Assembly (NCBI GenBank): GCA_029718625.1
Contig: CM056376.1
Location: 120,126,222 to 120,190,221 of the forward strand
Length of the DNA stretch: 64,000 bases
Direction: 5' to 3'
Source: Synaphobranchus kaupii
Lineage: Eukaryota > Chordata > Actinopteri > Anguilliformes > Synaphobranchidae
Shown here piece by piece: positions 36,842 to 49,569 of this stretch. Position 1 is the first letter of the stretch. Each line of letters begins with the position of its first letter. The notes under the pieces were generated by a model. The model worked only from the letters and a program-made list of their open reading frames with translations, was not told the origin of the DNA and made no database searches. A program made the position numbers and the translations under genes.

Positions 36842-38435
36842 ATCGGACGCTGCAAATTCAGCTGCAGGCAGGGGGTGGGGGTTAAGCGTTTTAATCGTAA
36901 AGGCGTATCAGTCACAGAGTGCTGTTACCACAGAACGTTTCCACAGCGGCTGCAATCCCATAACTTGATGTTTGTTTTTTGGTCTTTTTTTCAGATCTAC
37001 CCACCTATTTTGTTTGTAACGTTGTATGTGTCAAGTGGAAGAGATGTACAATTAACTTTTCTATTCAGTAAAGAAAGTTATTCTTTCTTATTCAAACAAT
37101 CGCTATTCCTTATCTTTTATGAAATTCCATTGGACTATGAAACAGGAAGAAGCACATCCAATAATTTCATTGTTGAACTACAACATTGTGCATTATGTTA
37201 TGAATTTTGTCATGTTATACTTCTGCATTATTAAATATGACCCGCACTATTTTTCTTATGATCAGATTATCACTCTGTCACAGAAACCACTCTCAAAATT
37301 CTTGGTTCTTCAGGTGTTAAATCATATTGTATGTGACACGAATACTTCAATCATGCTATTTTTAGACTGCCATGATTATCCGACAGATCTGATTTGAATC
37401 AGTTATGAAACAAAACAGCTAAAAATAAATAAATAAATAAAAAATATCATGTAACCACATTGGTATGTAATAATCTATTCAGATTCTCCAGATGTGATCT
37501 GGGTGTGGACACGCATATCTGATTTCTTTGCATTCAAGTGCTCTTTTATGCGTTTATAACATCACTATCTTTACCACATGCTGTGTGTGACATTCTGTTG
37601 TTTGGTGATCAATATCAACACTTGAGAATGAGCAATACTATTTCAACAGAAAATTACAACTAGTGGTATGACAACAAAAAGTTACGTCAAAATCCGTTGC
37701 GAGGGGATGCGGCCTTTGCAAGCAAAACAAAGGAATAGTTCACTTTCAGGGGGTTTTTGATATTATTTCGATATTTAGTTTTACTTTCTATTTTTTATTG
37801 GTCCAGGACAGTTTTTGTGTGCCATTAAATAACTTTTAGGATATATTGTAGTGAACTTTCTGATGATCTGTCTGCTTTACAATGGCAGATACAGGGCATT
37901 CGGGGGTTTGTGGCCTAAGCAAGAACATACACTTCAAGTAACTCCAAAGCTGCCTGAATAGCAGTGTTATGCCTCCAGTGGTTGTATGATAATGTACAGT
38001 ACATCTATTTGTCTCTGACTGGTAGCAATTGTCTAAATATTTTCTATTTGCCTGTGAGGAAGAACCTTCCCAAGCCTTAGCGCTTGGTGGAGCTACAGAA
38101 ATGCATTTCATTCTGTGAAGCTGGAACACTCCATATCACAGAAATGAATAAATCACCCATTAATCATATATGCTAGGTTTTGTGCCATTTCTTGCCAAAA
38201 TAACCATCTTTTGCACTTCTTTTATTTTTGCAGATTTTTTAGTGATGCATGACAAGTAATATTGCATTTTATGTATTAACAATAGATTTATATGGTAGTG
38301 ACATCACTAAGCACCACAACACATTAATTTGCATAAAAAATGGTCTCTTTGATTTGTGCTGGTTTGTGCCATAAGAACCATTGTCTACGTTATTATTTTA
38401 CATGATAGCAACATCACATACATATCACTTTTAAT

Positions 38436-38981
38436 CAGTGGCGGCTCCTGAGTTGAAAATTGGGGGGGGCGGAAAACTTCCCTTTAAACTGATTATTGGT
38501 CTTAATCATTTTTCAAATCAGTTTCCTTGATTAACAATAGGCTACATCAGCATTTAATTCACCAAATTGTGCACATTTTAATCAACATTATAATTGTGGA
38601 TAGCCTACATGTGCTCTTCGTTCTCCGCACTCTTAATTCCGAAAATATTCATGGAAATTAAACGATCTTAAAGCTCAGCTTTTGTTAGATTCTTTTTTTT
38701 ATTTAGCACAACCTGCAATAAAAAATAATCTAACAAAAGCTGAGCTTTAAGATCGTTTAATTTCCATTAATATTTTCGGAATTAAGAGTGCGGAGAACGA
38801 AGAGCACATGTAGGCTATCCACAATTATAATGTTGATTAAAATGTGCACAATTTGGTGAATTAAATGCTGATGTAGCCTATTTTTAATCAAGGAAACTGA
38901 TTGAAAAATGATTAAGACCAATAATCAGTTTTAAAGGGAAGTTTTCCGCCCCCCCAATTTTCAGCTCAGGAGCCGCCACTG
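38436..38981. mobile_element. Complete palindromic hAT MITE (546 bp)
   Basis: The element begins CAGTGGCGGCTCCTGAG and ends CTCAGGAGCCGCCACTG. Nearly the whole length folds back, with arms of about 250 bp meeting at an AT-rich loop near 38690-38725. The octamer CTTTTAAT lies on both sides (38428-38435 and 38982-38989), the 8-bp target duplication of the hAT superfamily. There is no transposase frame; movement would have needed a hAT transposase in trans. Arm identity is high, so either the insertion is young or the arms were homogenised. Confidence 0.93.
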
Positions 38982-41900
38982 CTTTTAATAGTGTATCATA
39001 GATGTGTAATTGACAAACATTCTTTAATTATTGGTCTTAACACAATACTTAATAATGGTTTTGCATGTGTGTTATGTAACACATAACTTTCAAAGAGAGG
39101 TATTCCATCAATAATGAGATCATTGCGATGATCTGATTCACTTTTCCATGCAGATATCCTGCTGGTTTTCTGTAATAGTATTCTTGGATCTTGGCAAGTC
39201 ACATCAAGTTGTAGTACCCAGTATTTCATTCTTGTGTGCATGCACTTTGATATCACGGGGTGATGACAGTTGGATATTCATAAGAGATGACAACAGTTTG
39301 ACATTTTGCTGCAGAGCTCTGGTTATGCATGAAGTCATGGTGCTGAGGGGTTTTCAAAGTGGAAGACTGCATTTTAGTCAAATACCAATCTCTGTTAAGT
39401 AATGGGGACTGACCCAAATGCAGGGGAAATGTTTAGTGTCAGAAATAAATCAAACCAAATCCATCTAATGTTCTTTTGAGGGCCTGCAAAACCATCAAAG
39501 GGTTTTATCTTTACGTCCACAGATTTTATCTTTGCGTGCCACATCCAATTTCTTTAATCCTAAAAATCTGCTTTGTGGTCTTTCCCTGCTTCTTGGTGCC
39601 TTAAATAAACAGTACATATTACCTTTTAGCACAAACGAGTGTTCCTTTGTTCATGCGCTCTGAAAATCATGTGAAAATAATAACATGCACACATTTCAGA
39701 TGTACATTGCACGTGCGGTTCGTATGTGAGATTCCAGATAGAGTGTCTGCTATGTTTCTACTTAAGTGTGGGGTCAGTTAGGCTTTTTAGCAAAACCTAT
39801 AAAAGTGGGTAAAATATAGTGGGTATTAGTTACTGAAACATGACTATTATGGCCTGCCATGAAGCACATTCTGGGTTTAGCAGCAATGGAAGGTATGTGA
39901 ATACTGCTCCAAGCACTGGCCATTTAAGTATCTTCTTATGCAATAACCATGGGCACATTTATGTCATAAAAGTTTTGTTAGCTTCAAATTGTTCTCATTT
40001 ATAAATGCGCTGGCCATGTTGGCTGCTAACATAAGCAATCAATGCTGATTACAAATCAATGAAACTGAGTCCATACAAGCTCCACCTAGAGGCAGAGTTC
40101 TGAGGTATGTAGCTTGTGAGATGTGCATGGTTATTTCTCTTTCCTGTCAGTGTAGGGGGCGACATAAATTGCATCACTCAGTAATAGCCATTTGTGTGAA
40201 CATTAAAGGGATTGATTCCATCAGTGGATGAATCGTGATGTAAAAGGCAGCATATGAGGTGTGTTTCGATTATCCCCGGCCTGCATAACTGCATAGCTCA
40301 TTCAAATCTTACCTTTTACAAAATATCACAAGTGACCATAACCGGACTTCTCAGTGTGCAAAAGCTAACCTGATGCACTTCAAGACAGTTTCAAAAACTT
40401 TAAATTATTAGGCTAAAAAAGAACATTCAAAGAATGAGAAAGCACAACCATAGGCAATTAAGAAATTAAACTAACTGCACTTGATTGAACCCGACCTGAT
40501 ACTTTGTTCAATCCCCAGAACCTATACATTCTTTAAATTATAACACCTGATATGTCCCATTTCTTGCACCTTTGTTTGGTGTTAATGGTACAGCATCAAT
40601 ATCTCAATGTATAACTACAAAGTAATGTTTGAGTCAGGTATACTAACACATACAGTAAATCCCCCTTTGTAGTTGTCATTTTTAACGTAATTTTGCATAC
40701 TAAAGTAATTTGAAATAAACATAAAACACTTAAAAATATGTCTATGGACATTAGTTTCATATTAGATTAATACCATATGTTCCTTATGCTCTGATCATTA
40801 ATATGGCAGACAGCGGACTAAAAAATAATGCATCTAACTTGTATTCTTCAATACTGAGATCCACCCTTTTTCTACTGTACATGAAACATTAAAAGTGTAA
40901 CAACCATATCACCTATACTATATTTTACTGTTGCTTAGAAACTCCTGATAGCCTCTGATGCAGTGTAGAAAAAAGGTAACTGACCATCACAGCATTTATT
41001 TTGTGACTGGCTGACAGAGGCCAGAAGGGCAGTGATTTGATAATGATGACCTATCACCACATTTTCTGCACAGGTAAGCAGGTCCACGAGGGGCAGACAG
41101 AGGTCAGGAAGTAACAGGATTAAGTTTGCTAATGAAGAGCAGGTCGATATAAAAGAAGGACAATATCAATTCACCATGAACATCTAGTGCACAGTGGTAA
41201 GTCACCTTGTCTTTGACGCGAGTGTACTACTCAAAGGTTAAAGTTAATATGAACTATAGTCTACAGTTATACAGTTTACACACTTATATGTATGGGATTA
41301 CATATAGCAATGAGCAGTAGTGGTCCTAGGCATAGGCAATATAGGCCCCTTGCTAAGGGAAACGCAGTGCGTACGGCTTGCGCTCCTCATTCAGTGAGTG
41401 TGTGTGCCCCACTATCCATTCTCCTCTGTTGAATTTGTTTTTGTAGCCCATGTGTTTTTGAATTACCGTCTTTTCTGAACTTGCAACGCGTTCCCTTTTT
41501 ACATTTGCTTGTTGCATACATTTTTGCAGTATGTTTCTTTTCCTTTCCATTGTTGCATTTGCTTTAGCTTTTGTTTATGATTTGAAACTTGCATTGTTTC
41601 TAGATTTGGAGAGCTTGGTGTTAAGAAACCTTTTGACTGTATGCTAATTGTACATTGAAAGCTTAGATTTTTTCGTGTGCACTACATTTATTCTTAAAAC
41701 AACTTTGATATGTTTAATATTTCAGATTTTTCAATATTTACTTCTATTTATGGCTTATGTATATTTTTATAATTTATATATGTTTCCCATACGCTAGCAC
41801 TGCCACTGGCAATGAGTAAAACCAGAGAATCAGTTTTACAAAGCAAGTAATTGAAACTCACACATTTAAAATTGCATTGTCAAAGCCAGCTTCCAGGTGG

Positions 41901-42928
41901 ATCATTTTCCTCATTGCGAACATACGTGGCTTTTCAGGCCCTTCCTTTCCAACCAAACACGGTCAAGCTTTTTCTGCGTCAGCTGGAACATGAACCTTTA
42001 ATCCATGGATCTAGAAACCCACAGAGTTGCAGATCCTTTGGCAGAATTCTCAGCTTGCGATTGTGGTTGGTGAAAAGAATGAATTTAAGGGAGCTGCCAT
42101 ATTACTTTTTGAAACCCTTCAGCATTTTAATGTGCAGTGGAAATTTCAATGAGTGACCAAATCAATTTATAGGACAAAAATATTTTGCCAACTGCAGAGC
42201 TCCATATAAATGTCTATTATTTGTGAACACTCTAATACCTATGTTGGACCAGTGTTCTTGCATGGAGTAAAAAACAGTTTCCGTCATTTCACTCCCTGCT
42301 AGAGTTATGTTTACTTTTGACATAATATAATCTGGCATCAAATGTCACCTCAAACTATAGCATAAATTTTTAAGGAAACAATTGTGTGATGAATTATCAT
42401 GGCTTTTCAGCAGAAATTTACTGGCTTGAGGTTTCATTACACATTTAGTACCATATTATGTTTCACAGAGAATTTATGAAACTGCTCTTGGCTTTTGCTA
42501 CTTTTGCCTGTTTGCAATGTGATGTTGGAGTGAGGACCAAATTAGTCTCACAGTATAGTTGAATATCTCTTTTCAACAACTTGTTCAGACGCAAAAATGA
42601 GATGAAAAAAACAGAAATTAATCATGGTGTAAAGCACGCTGGATTGGGGAACATCATTCTCCCCTGTGGTGATATCTCTTTGGGTTCCATAATAAATAAA
42701 AGTGGGTAATCAAAAAAGCCATACTCCACAGACAGCTGGCCAACTGAGTGCCTGACTTTTTTCTTCTTACAAGGGGGAAAAAGAAAAAAAAAATTCCAAG
42801 GATATATTTGTGGAAAGTTTTGGCCCCAAATTATTGCAAAACGAAACTCAATCTGTAACATGGAAATGCTGTACTGGGGTAATTTTAGACAGTAGAGCAG
42901 CTGGTAGGGTGACATCGATCGTTCTGAA

Positions 42929-42957
42929 CCCCCACCCCCCCCCCCCCCCCCCCCCCC
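42929..42957. repeat. Poly(C) tract with one interruption, about 29 bases
   Basis: A C run interrupted by a single A at 42934, followed by GGGTGTGACC. Confidence 0.95.
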
Positions 42958-43140
42958 GGGTGTGACCACCCGAACACTGTCACGGTTGAACGACTTGACA
43001 AAGGTGGTACCATTGAATTTTTGCATTCATTTCACTTAGTTTGAGCTGATTTAGCTCAGGCTATAAAACAATTACACAGCAATAAACTAGGTGCCAGCTA
43101 TGTCTGTCTGACTGGAAGATGAGAAAACCGCACAGTATCG

Positions 43141-43173
43141 CCCCCCCCCACCCCCCCTCCCCCCCCCCCCCCC
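43141..43173. repeat. Interrupted poly(C) tract, about 33 bases
   Basis: C runs broken by A and T, ending at GATATCGATAT. Confidence 0.95.
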
Positions 43174-44314
43174 GATATCGATATAAGGACATGGTATGAT
43201 ATTTAGTATTGTTTGTAGCATGGAGAAAAAATGTATCATTCTATGTTATATTCCATAGTGTCTAGTCGTGATCTTCACTCACAATCTGATCCAGATGAAA
43301 ACCTGATGGTACAAAAGTACTGTAGAGTCAAATATATGCACACACATCATCGAAATGAATGATGTCAAATTATTAAATACAAGATTGAAGCATGAAACTA
43401 AGAATTTATTCAAGGTGTTGAAAATGTTACAAACAGTCTTTGACTCAATGCAACCCAATTGTTACCTCCCAATTAAAGTCACACTTCACAATGCAGTTTT
43501 TCCTCATTTAGGGTTCAATACATAAAGCAGCCTATATTTTCTGGGACTAAATCAAAAGGAACAGCCTTTTTGTTGGCAAAATAGATAAATTGTTCTCGTG
43601 TATAACATGGCACCTTCAATAGAATCAATTTCATGGCCTAATATCATGAGCTGACTGGAATGGTGCATTGTGGCATGGAATTTCACTGTGGCTTCCTGTC
43701 CTTAAAGTTCTTTGAATAGCATTGCTATTGGGCTATTTCTATTAGCTGTACTTGAAAGGTTGGAGAATGCAGCCTGTATTCATTAGTGACAAAGAGGATC
43801 TATCATTCCATTGTAGCTATGCTGCATTGTACAAGTATAGCGTGCCATTTTACTGCTGTTATAAACATCTGATATTTACAAAGGTGAGTTTGTAGGGCTG
43901 AAATAAAGTGAGCTTTTAAGGAAATGATGACAAGGTCATCCACTCTTAGTGGATACAGAAAATATGGTGATAAAATGAAACAGGCTGTCATTGCTCTTCA
44001 GTTTGATGCTCTCTATCAAGTGTGATTTATTTTAGCTGTGACTCTTCCCCTTAATTATGTTTAACCGAATCAGCTCAATGAGGATATCTTATTTTTTTCA
44101 TGACCATTGGCCTGGAGTCAATTAGATTATTTAAATTTGACTCATAGTGAATTATTATTCTTATATTATTGTTCTTCATTCTATTTTTTATTTTGTTTAA
44201 TAATTGAATTAACCAAGAAAACTATTTTTGTTCATTTAAAAAAAGCTATTGCTTTTAAGTCATAGAAAAGATTTTCATTGAATAAAGGCCAATGCCTAAT
44301 TGTGTATATACTGT

Positions 44315-44461
44315 GGGCCTGATTTACTAAGACCTTCAGCGTGTGCAAAACATTTTAGCACACGCAAAACTAACAACAATGATTGGCACACTGGTCATGC
44401 TATTGGCTATGCATGGACTAAAAGGTTTTGCACACGCTAAAGGTATTAGTAAATCAAGCCC
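44315..44461. mobile_element. Palindromic MITE, family C (147 bp)
   Basis: The left end is GGGCCTGATTTACTAAGACC; the right end is the inverted counterpart TTAGTAAATCAAGCCC. Inner arms contain GCGTGTGCAAAAC and GTTTTGCACACGC. TGT flanks both ends (44312-44314 and 44462-44464), a likely 3-bp target duplication. The first six bases are shared with family B and with family A copy 1. Confidence 0.85.
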
Positions 44462-44464
44462 TGT

Positions 44465-45663
44465 GTGTATAATTGTACACAAGTACAGTGAAAAAAAACT
44501 CAGGACCACTTAATACGGTATGATACTGAGTTCTGTGTGGAGTGTGTTCAAAATGTGTCAAAAAAACATACTGCAAGGACAGTGAAACAAGGTGTGCTAA
44601 CACAACATGTGGACAGTTTTCACCCCCCAACCCTTTCATGTTCCCCCCGTATTGTCTCACTTGTACTCAGAACTGGCACCAGCCCCCATTTAATGTCTGT
44701 GACCATGGCACTCCCCACTCACCCGCAAACTACAATCGGTATCATTCTTCTAATCTTGTATGTAGGACCCGACAGGGAGCTTACTTTAAAGATGGGAAAG
44801 AAAGCTGAGAGGATACTGGGAGATGCAGTGCAACACGTCTCTTAATCATTCGATTTACTCAGCGGGTGCAAAGAGTGCAAGGGCAGGAGGAGGGGGGCAC
44901 GGGGTGGAGGTAGGGGTCGGTAGGGAGTGCGTTGTATGAGAGACGGAGGCGGAGAACAGACCGGTTTTAAATGCTACAACAACAGGCAGAAGGGAAATCT
45001 ACGTCATGACAAGCCTTAAATCTCAGGTAGCGGGAGCGTCGGGCTTCTGGGTCCACTTGAAATGAAAATTATATATATGTGCAGTGGTACAGCCATTGGT
45101 ATCATTCAGTTCAGAAACGTAAAACTAGGGACGTTTTAAGTTTTAGGGATGTGAGCTGTATTAAAAGTGAAGATAGACAGGCCATTCTTGGCACCAACAA
45201 GACATATTTAAATTAAGCACATGCTCAGTCACGACAGTGCAAAACTGATTATTATATAATCAAAACAATACAGTCAAGCTAATTCATGCTTTAAAGCAGA
45301 TATTAATGAGTTTAGCTGATGTTTTTTATGTTTTTTTTTAAAAATTGTAACCAGCTATGGGTCCAGGATATTACATTAAGGGATATTATGGGCAGCTGGA
45401 CAGTATGGGAAGGGGAATAAGGGTGCCAGCCTGATTCCAGCTCTGGAATTAGCATATATTTACAAAAATCAATAACGTTGATAAGGTAAAACATTAAATA
45501 TCGTACATATATGTAAAAGAGAATTTACAAATCACTTGCTTTCTGCTTTTATGTGCATTTTACATACTGTCCCAACTTTTTTTGGAATTGGGGTTTGTAC
45601 ATTTGAATGTAAATCCCTTAGTTACATTGGATTCTTTCTCATAAGCATTCACACACACACAAA

Positions 45664-45705
<42 letters not shown>

Positions 45706-47569
45706 CACACACACTAATTTCTTAAACGACCTGGATTTTATTGTACAAGTCTAATCCTTATTGTGAAAACATGTGATCACATGCTTCACCCCATTTTTAA
45801 TTCCCCCAGCTCAGCAGGTAGGTAGGCTTGCAGCCACCTGTGCATATGGCTAGAATTAGGTCTCAAAAATCAGACTGCCTCAGACTGATGACAGACATGT
45901 TCTGATTGCACATGTGTTGAACCACAGAAAAGGTTACGCAACGTCTTTGATTATCGGTGATTTAGCTCTCTTATTTATGTGTCACTAGTGCCAAATGTCT
46001 ACAGCAGCTACAGAGCATCTTCTGTGAATCTGGCTGTTATCAGATCGAACCTCAGTCACACAAATCATTCACACAGTCACATAAACCATATATCATTTTG
46101 AGATACGAGACATAGTTTCAATATCTGTCAATGATGTGAATGCAGGATGTTGTTGACTACAAACCGCTATGATTTTTTTTTCTCGTTTGTAAATTGATTG
46201 TTTTTTTTTTCTGTAGAGAACAGAAAATAGATTTATATTTTTTAAATCTTTGCAGGGCTGCAAAAAGCCTTATAAATAATTGAATAGACTATAGACTAGA
46301 CTATTATATTTTGTAAAAAATCATGAATACCTGTACAGTATACGCGTGGTTTTGAGCAAATGTCACAATCAATATGCTCAGGTAATTAAGAACACAAGTG
46401 TATGTGTAACACTGGCTCTGCATAGGTCATATTAATGCAACAGGACCTGGATTGAGTTTGAAGGCTGCGCTGCCATAGAGCCAAGGTCACGGCTGAGGGA
46501 GAAGCTGTCAGCAGCTTGATGGAGTCAGTGGCCGTTGTAGGGGTCTCGCTCCGGAGGCAAGGGAGCACTGCGGGGTTAGGCAGTCCAGCTGTTTTATGGG
46601 CGGGTTTGTTTGCTTTCTGCCACGGCGGCCGGGCCACGTAGACCAGGGCGAGCGACAGATAGAGGTCAACGCCGTGCCACTGTAAAATACGCTAATGGCC
46701 GAGAAGCGCGGGGGAGTCTCGCCGCTTTTGAGAGAGAACGTGGCCAGCACGGGCCGGCACTCCACCGGAGGCCCCACTGGTCTTGACTCAAAGGGAACAA
46801 TAGCATCAAACTGTAGAGTGGGTCTAGTAAAAACTCACCCCCCCCCCACCCACCCCCCTTTTCTTGGAAACCTGTTTAATTTTTTTTGGACAGAAATTCA
46901 AAAACACATCAATATCTGTCTGGCAGGCCCAGTTTGCCAGCCCATTTGACAAAATTGTTTCCTTTTTAAATGTATTTCTTAATACATTTTAAAAGACGGC
47001 AATGCCAAGCAATAATACATTATTCATGAAGAATTTTATGAAAATGTTAAAAAGTTTTTAATGTAATTCATTTTTAATTATATACATTTTAAGTGTATAA
47101 TAGTTTTTAATAAAAAATGAAACCATAAAACACCAACCTCAATCTACTAAATCCTGCGTGTTTACAAATGTGGTTCAAGGAGTGTAAAGACAAATTACTG
47201 TATATGATTTTTGGACATATTGACTCCATGTCAGGAATCATTCAGTATACTGTACTATGCCATCTGGTCAGGGCTCAAATTTGAGTTTAGAGATAGGTTA
47301 TCTCTAAGCTTTGACATTCGTGAATATTTTCTAAGGTTAAACCGCATTTTGTCATATTACACTCTCTGAGAATATTGAGTACTGTGCGCAAATAGCCAAA
47401 GCACGCCATTTTGAAAAATCTTGACAAATCATGGAAAAACCTAGTCCTTATCTGTTATCATATCCAAACAAATTTAATCTCCCAGATAATATTGTTCTTG
47501 AAAATGTCTGGCCCGTGATCAGCCCTGTAAGGGAGGGAAAATGCCAAAGTTCACCATGGTTGAGAAAAT
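44465..47569. other. No gene recognised; CA repeat and GC-rich patches
   Basis: Overlapping frames at 44537-44845 include a Cys-rich one, but it starts in AT-rich DNA and has no known Cys spacing. A GC- and CpG-rich patch at about 46430-46790 may be regulatory. A segment at about 45569-45602 (GTCCCAAC, poly(T), GGAATTGGGG) resembles a common fish transposon terminus but is too short to assign. Confidence 0.35.
45663..45715. repeat. (CA)n microsatellite
   Basis: About twenty CA units with a few interruptions. Confidence 0.95.
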
Positions 47570-48540
47570 AACCCTCACAGATTTCCCTTGCAGATTGCGG
47601 CCATTCGGGTCCACTGTCCAGCAGGGTGTAATTATGTCATTAACTGAGCCTGTCTGATCCCTTGCAGAACATTGGATAAACCCTGCACTGATCCTCATAA
47701 CTTCTCAAATGCAAAACCTAAACACCACTGTAACTCAATTAGCTAACGTGCGATCCATGTGACTCCAAATGGGGATTGTCGAGGGGGTTAGTTAACCACC
47801 TCAATGCATTCCGGGCTCCCACCATCCAGCTCTCCTGACCAAGCAAAAATGCACAAAATCTCTGTTTAGGACATCCAGTGCATTCTACTGGAAATGCCTA
47901 TCACATGCTTTGACTATTATTATTATTAATACCTAAGTTTATCACTGACTTATGCCCTTGCAACTAGGTCCCTGAGCCGGCGAATAAGCTTTTTAGCTAC
48001 CTTCCGTCTAGTGGGATAGTATAATTGGGTTTCGAAGGCATACATAAATATTTGAGCGTAAAGAAGAGGGCATTCTAAAGAGATAAAAATGTGGAGATGG
48101 GGCTCGGGGCAATTAATAACATGCCGTTAGACCTGACAGCCGTTTCCACCTTGGACGGATATAATTGACAAGCGGTTCACCCAGGTTACCGCCGTCCACT
48201 ATTTGCATGAGGCCATTATTCAATCATAACTCGTCCTTATGTCAAATTGACAAGCCGTGTCGTAGTAGCAGTGTGTGGAATCTGGGCCTAGGAGCTGACA
48301 CTCAATATGCATGGGGGGGGGGGGGGGGGGGGGGGCACGACTGAGGAGATGCAAACAGCTTTGCCATCCACATGCGCCCGTTGCGTTTTGGTATCACGCG
48401 AGGATGATGAAGTGTGATCAAAGTTTGCAACATTCAATCAAATGCACTTTGACAGTTTAAGGGCACATGCAATTCAGCCAAGCCCTCTGGATTAACCCGA
48501 CGCCATATCTCAATAAACCTTTGCCTATTAAGATATGGTG
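47570..48540. promoter_or_regulatory. Candidate conserved non-coding region
   Basis: Moderately GC-rich, non-repetitive sequence apart from the G run at 48313-48335. An octamer-type POU site ATTTGCAT occurs at 48201-48208, with CCATTATTC (Sox-like) 5 bases on. It has no credible frame. Enhancer function is inference from composition and motifs only. Confidence 0.28.
48313..48335 (+). repeat. Poly(G) tract, 23 bases
   Basis: An uninterrupted G run inside otherwise repeat-free DNA. Confidence 0.95.
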
Positions 48541-49311
48541 ACTGAAATGTAAGAGGATTTTTCCCAATGAAAAAAAAAAATGTTTTCATTGAATGATTGA
48601 CACTCCTGGTTGTGGTAAACTTTTAAAATACCAGCCTTTTTATGCTAAAAGCTCTGTTTAGGTCATACTTTTTCGAGAATACTAAATTTAGCTGAATGGT
48701 CTCTGCAGCATGGGGACTTATCAACCCTTGGGAAAATAGACTGTTGCTACTTCAAGATGACAAGATTTCTAAAACCATGGTAATCTAATAAAAACATGAG
48801 TTCATGAATTTTGTTTTATTGGTTTCATTGGATTACAGCAAGGACAAGGTCAACTCTGCAGGGGTTTGTTACAAACAGCCTATAGCCTAATGTTTTAATT
48901 TCCCATGGTTTAAAGACAAAGGTTTGTATTTGGATCACAGTGCTAGCGTAGTTTTATGAATGGTTTCATTTATTTACCACAGGCTATTTTGTTAACAGAC
49001 CTGCAGCAGGACTCGTGAAAATGATGTTGTTGATTAGGAGATGCACAATTATTATAATGGTATAAAAAGATACCAAAACACCACATACTGTAGATAATCT
49101 GGTAATGTACATTGCTCCAATTGCAGTTTCACCTTCAGGAATCATAAGTCCTGTGGTGTGTACTGTTTTAAGTTACTAGAATAGGCTAAGGCATGTCCAG
49201 ACTAAACTAAACTCAAAAGTGTGTTTCACTACTACTACTACTACAACTACAGACATAAATGCACTTAAGACTGTACTTCAGCAAACACATGACAATTTAC
49301 TAAATTTATCC
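48541..49311. other. No gene recognised
   Basis: AT-rich sequence with a short CTA repeat at about 49228-49243. Confidence 0.4.
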
Positions 49312-49468
49312 GCAATAAAACATGCTGATTGTCAAAGTAGACGTGACAACAATTTGCAGTGTTTTTCTTTTATTCATATTGTTTACATGCCTGTCAATAG
49401 GCAATTGAACAAAAAAATACTGTAAATTGTTGTCACGTCTACCTTTGACAATCAGCATGTTTGTATTG
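49312..49468. repeat. Fold-back repeat with arms of about 50 bp
   Basis: The left arm (GCAATAAAACATGCTGATTG onward) is the inverted match of the right arm ending CAATCAGCATGTTTGTATTG. The arms contain GTAGACGTGACAACAATTT and its complement, with a loop of about 60 bases. No clear target duplication was seen, so the transposon class is unknown. Confidence 0.8.
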
Positions 49469-49569
49469 CTCTTGGCTAAATGCACTGCATAATTTGATGC
49501 ATTGTTTTGTCTTAGTAATGATGAAAATAAAAAAAAAAATAAAAAAACTGTTATAAGCAGAGCGTTTCT

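Larger units (their letters stand above)
36543..42841 (+). repeat. Duplicated segment, copy B (6,299 bp), abuts the gap
   Basis: The counterpart of 31144-36042, starting at the gap edge and continuing into unique sequence at 42842. It is 1.4 kb longer, mainly because it keeps 38813-40133. Collapsing the two copies would give one continuous locus from 31143 through copy A or B into 42842. Confidence 0.9.
42842..44311. other. No gene recognised; poly(C) tracts
   Basis: Two long C tracts are listed separately. The rest is AT-rich and unassigned. Confidence 0.4.

Noticed and set aside
35859..37234. Open frames of up to 407 codons spanning the N gap
   Set aside because: They consist mostly of untranslatable N and join unrelated flanks; the apparent length is meaningless.
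44537..44845. Cys-rich small protein (88 codons)
   Set aside because: No known cysteine spacing, no splice or promoter context, and an overlapping frame of similar length argues for chance.
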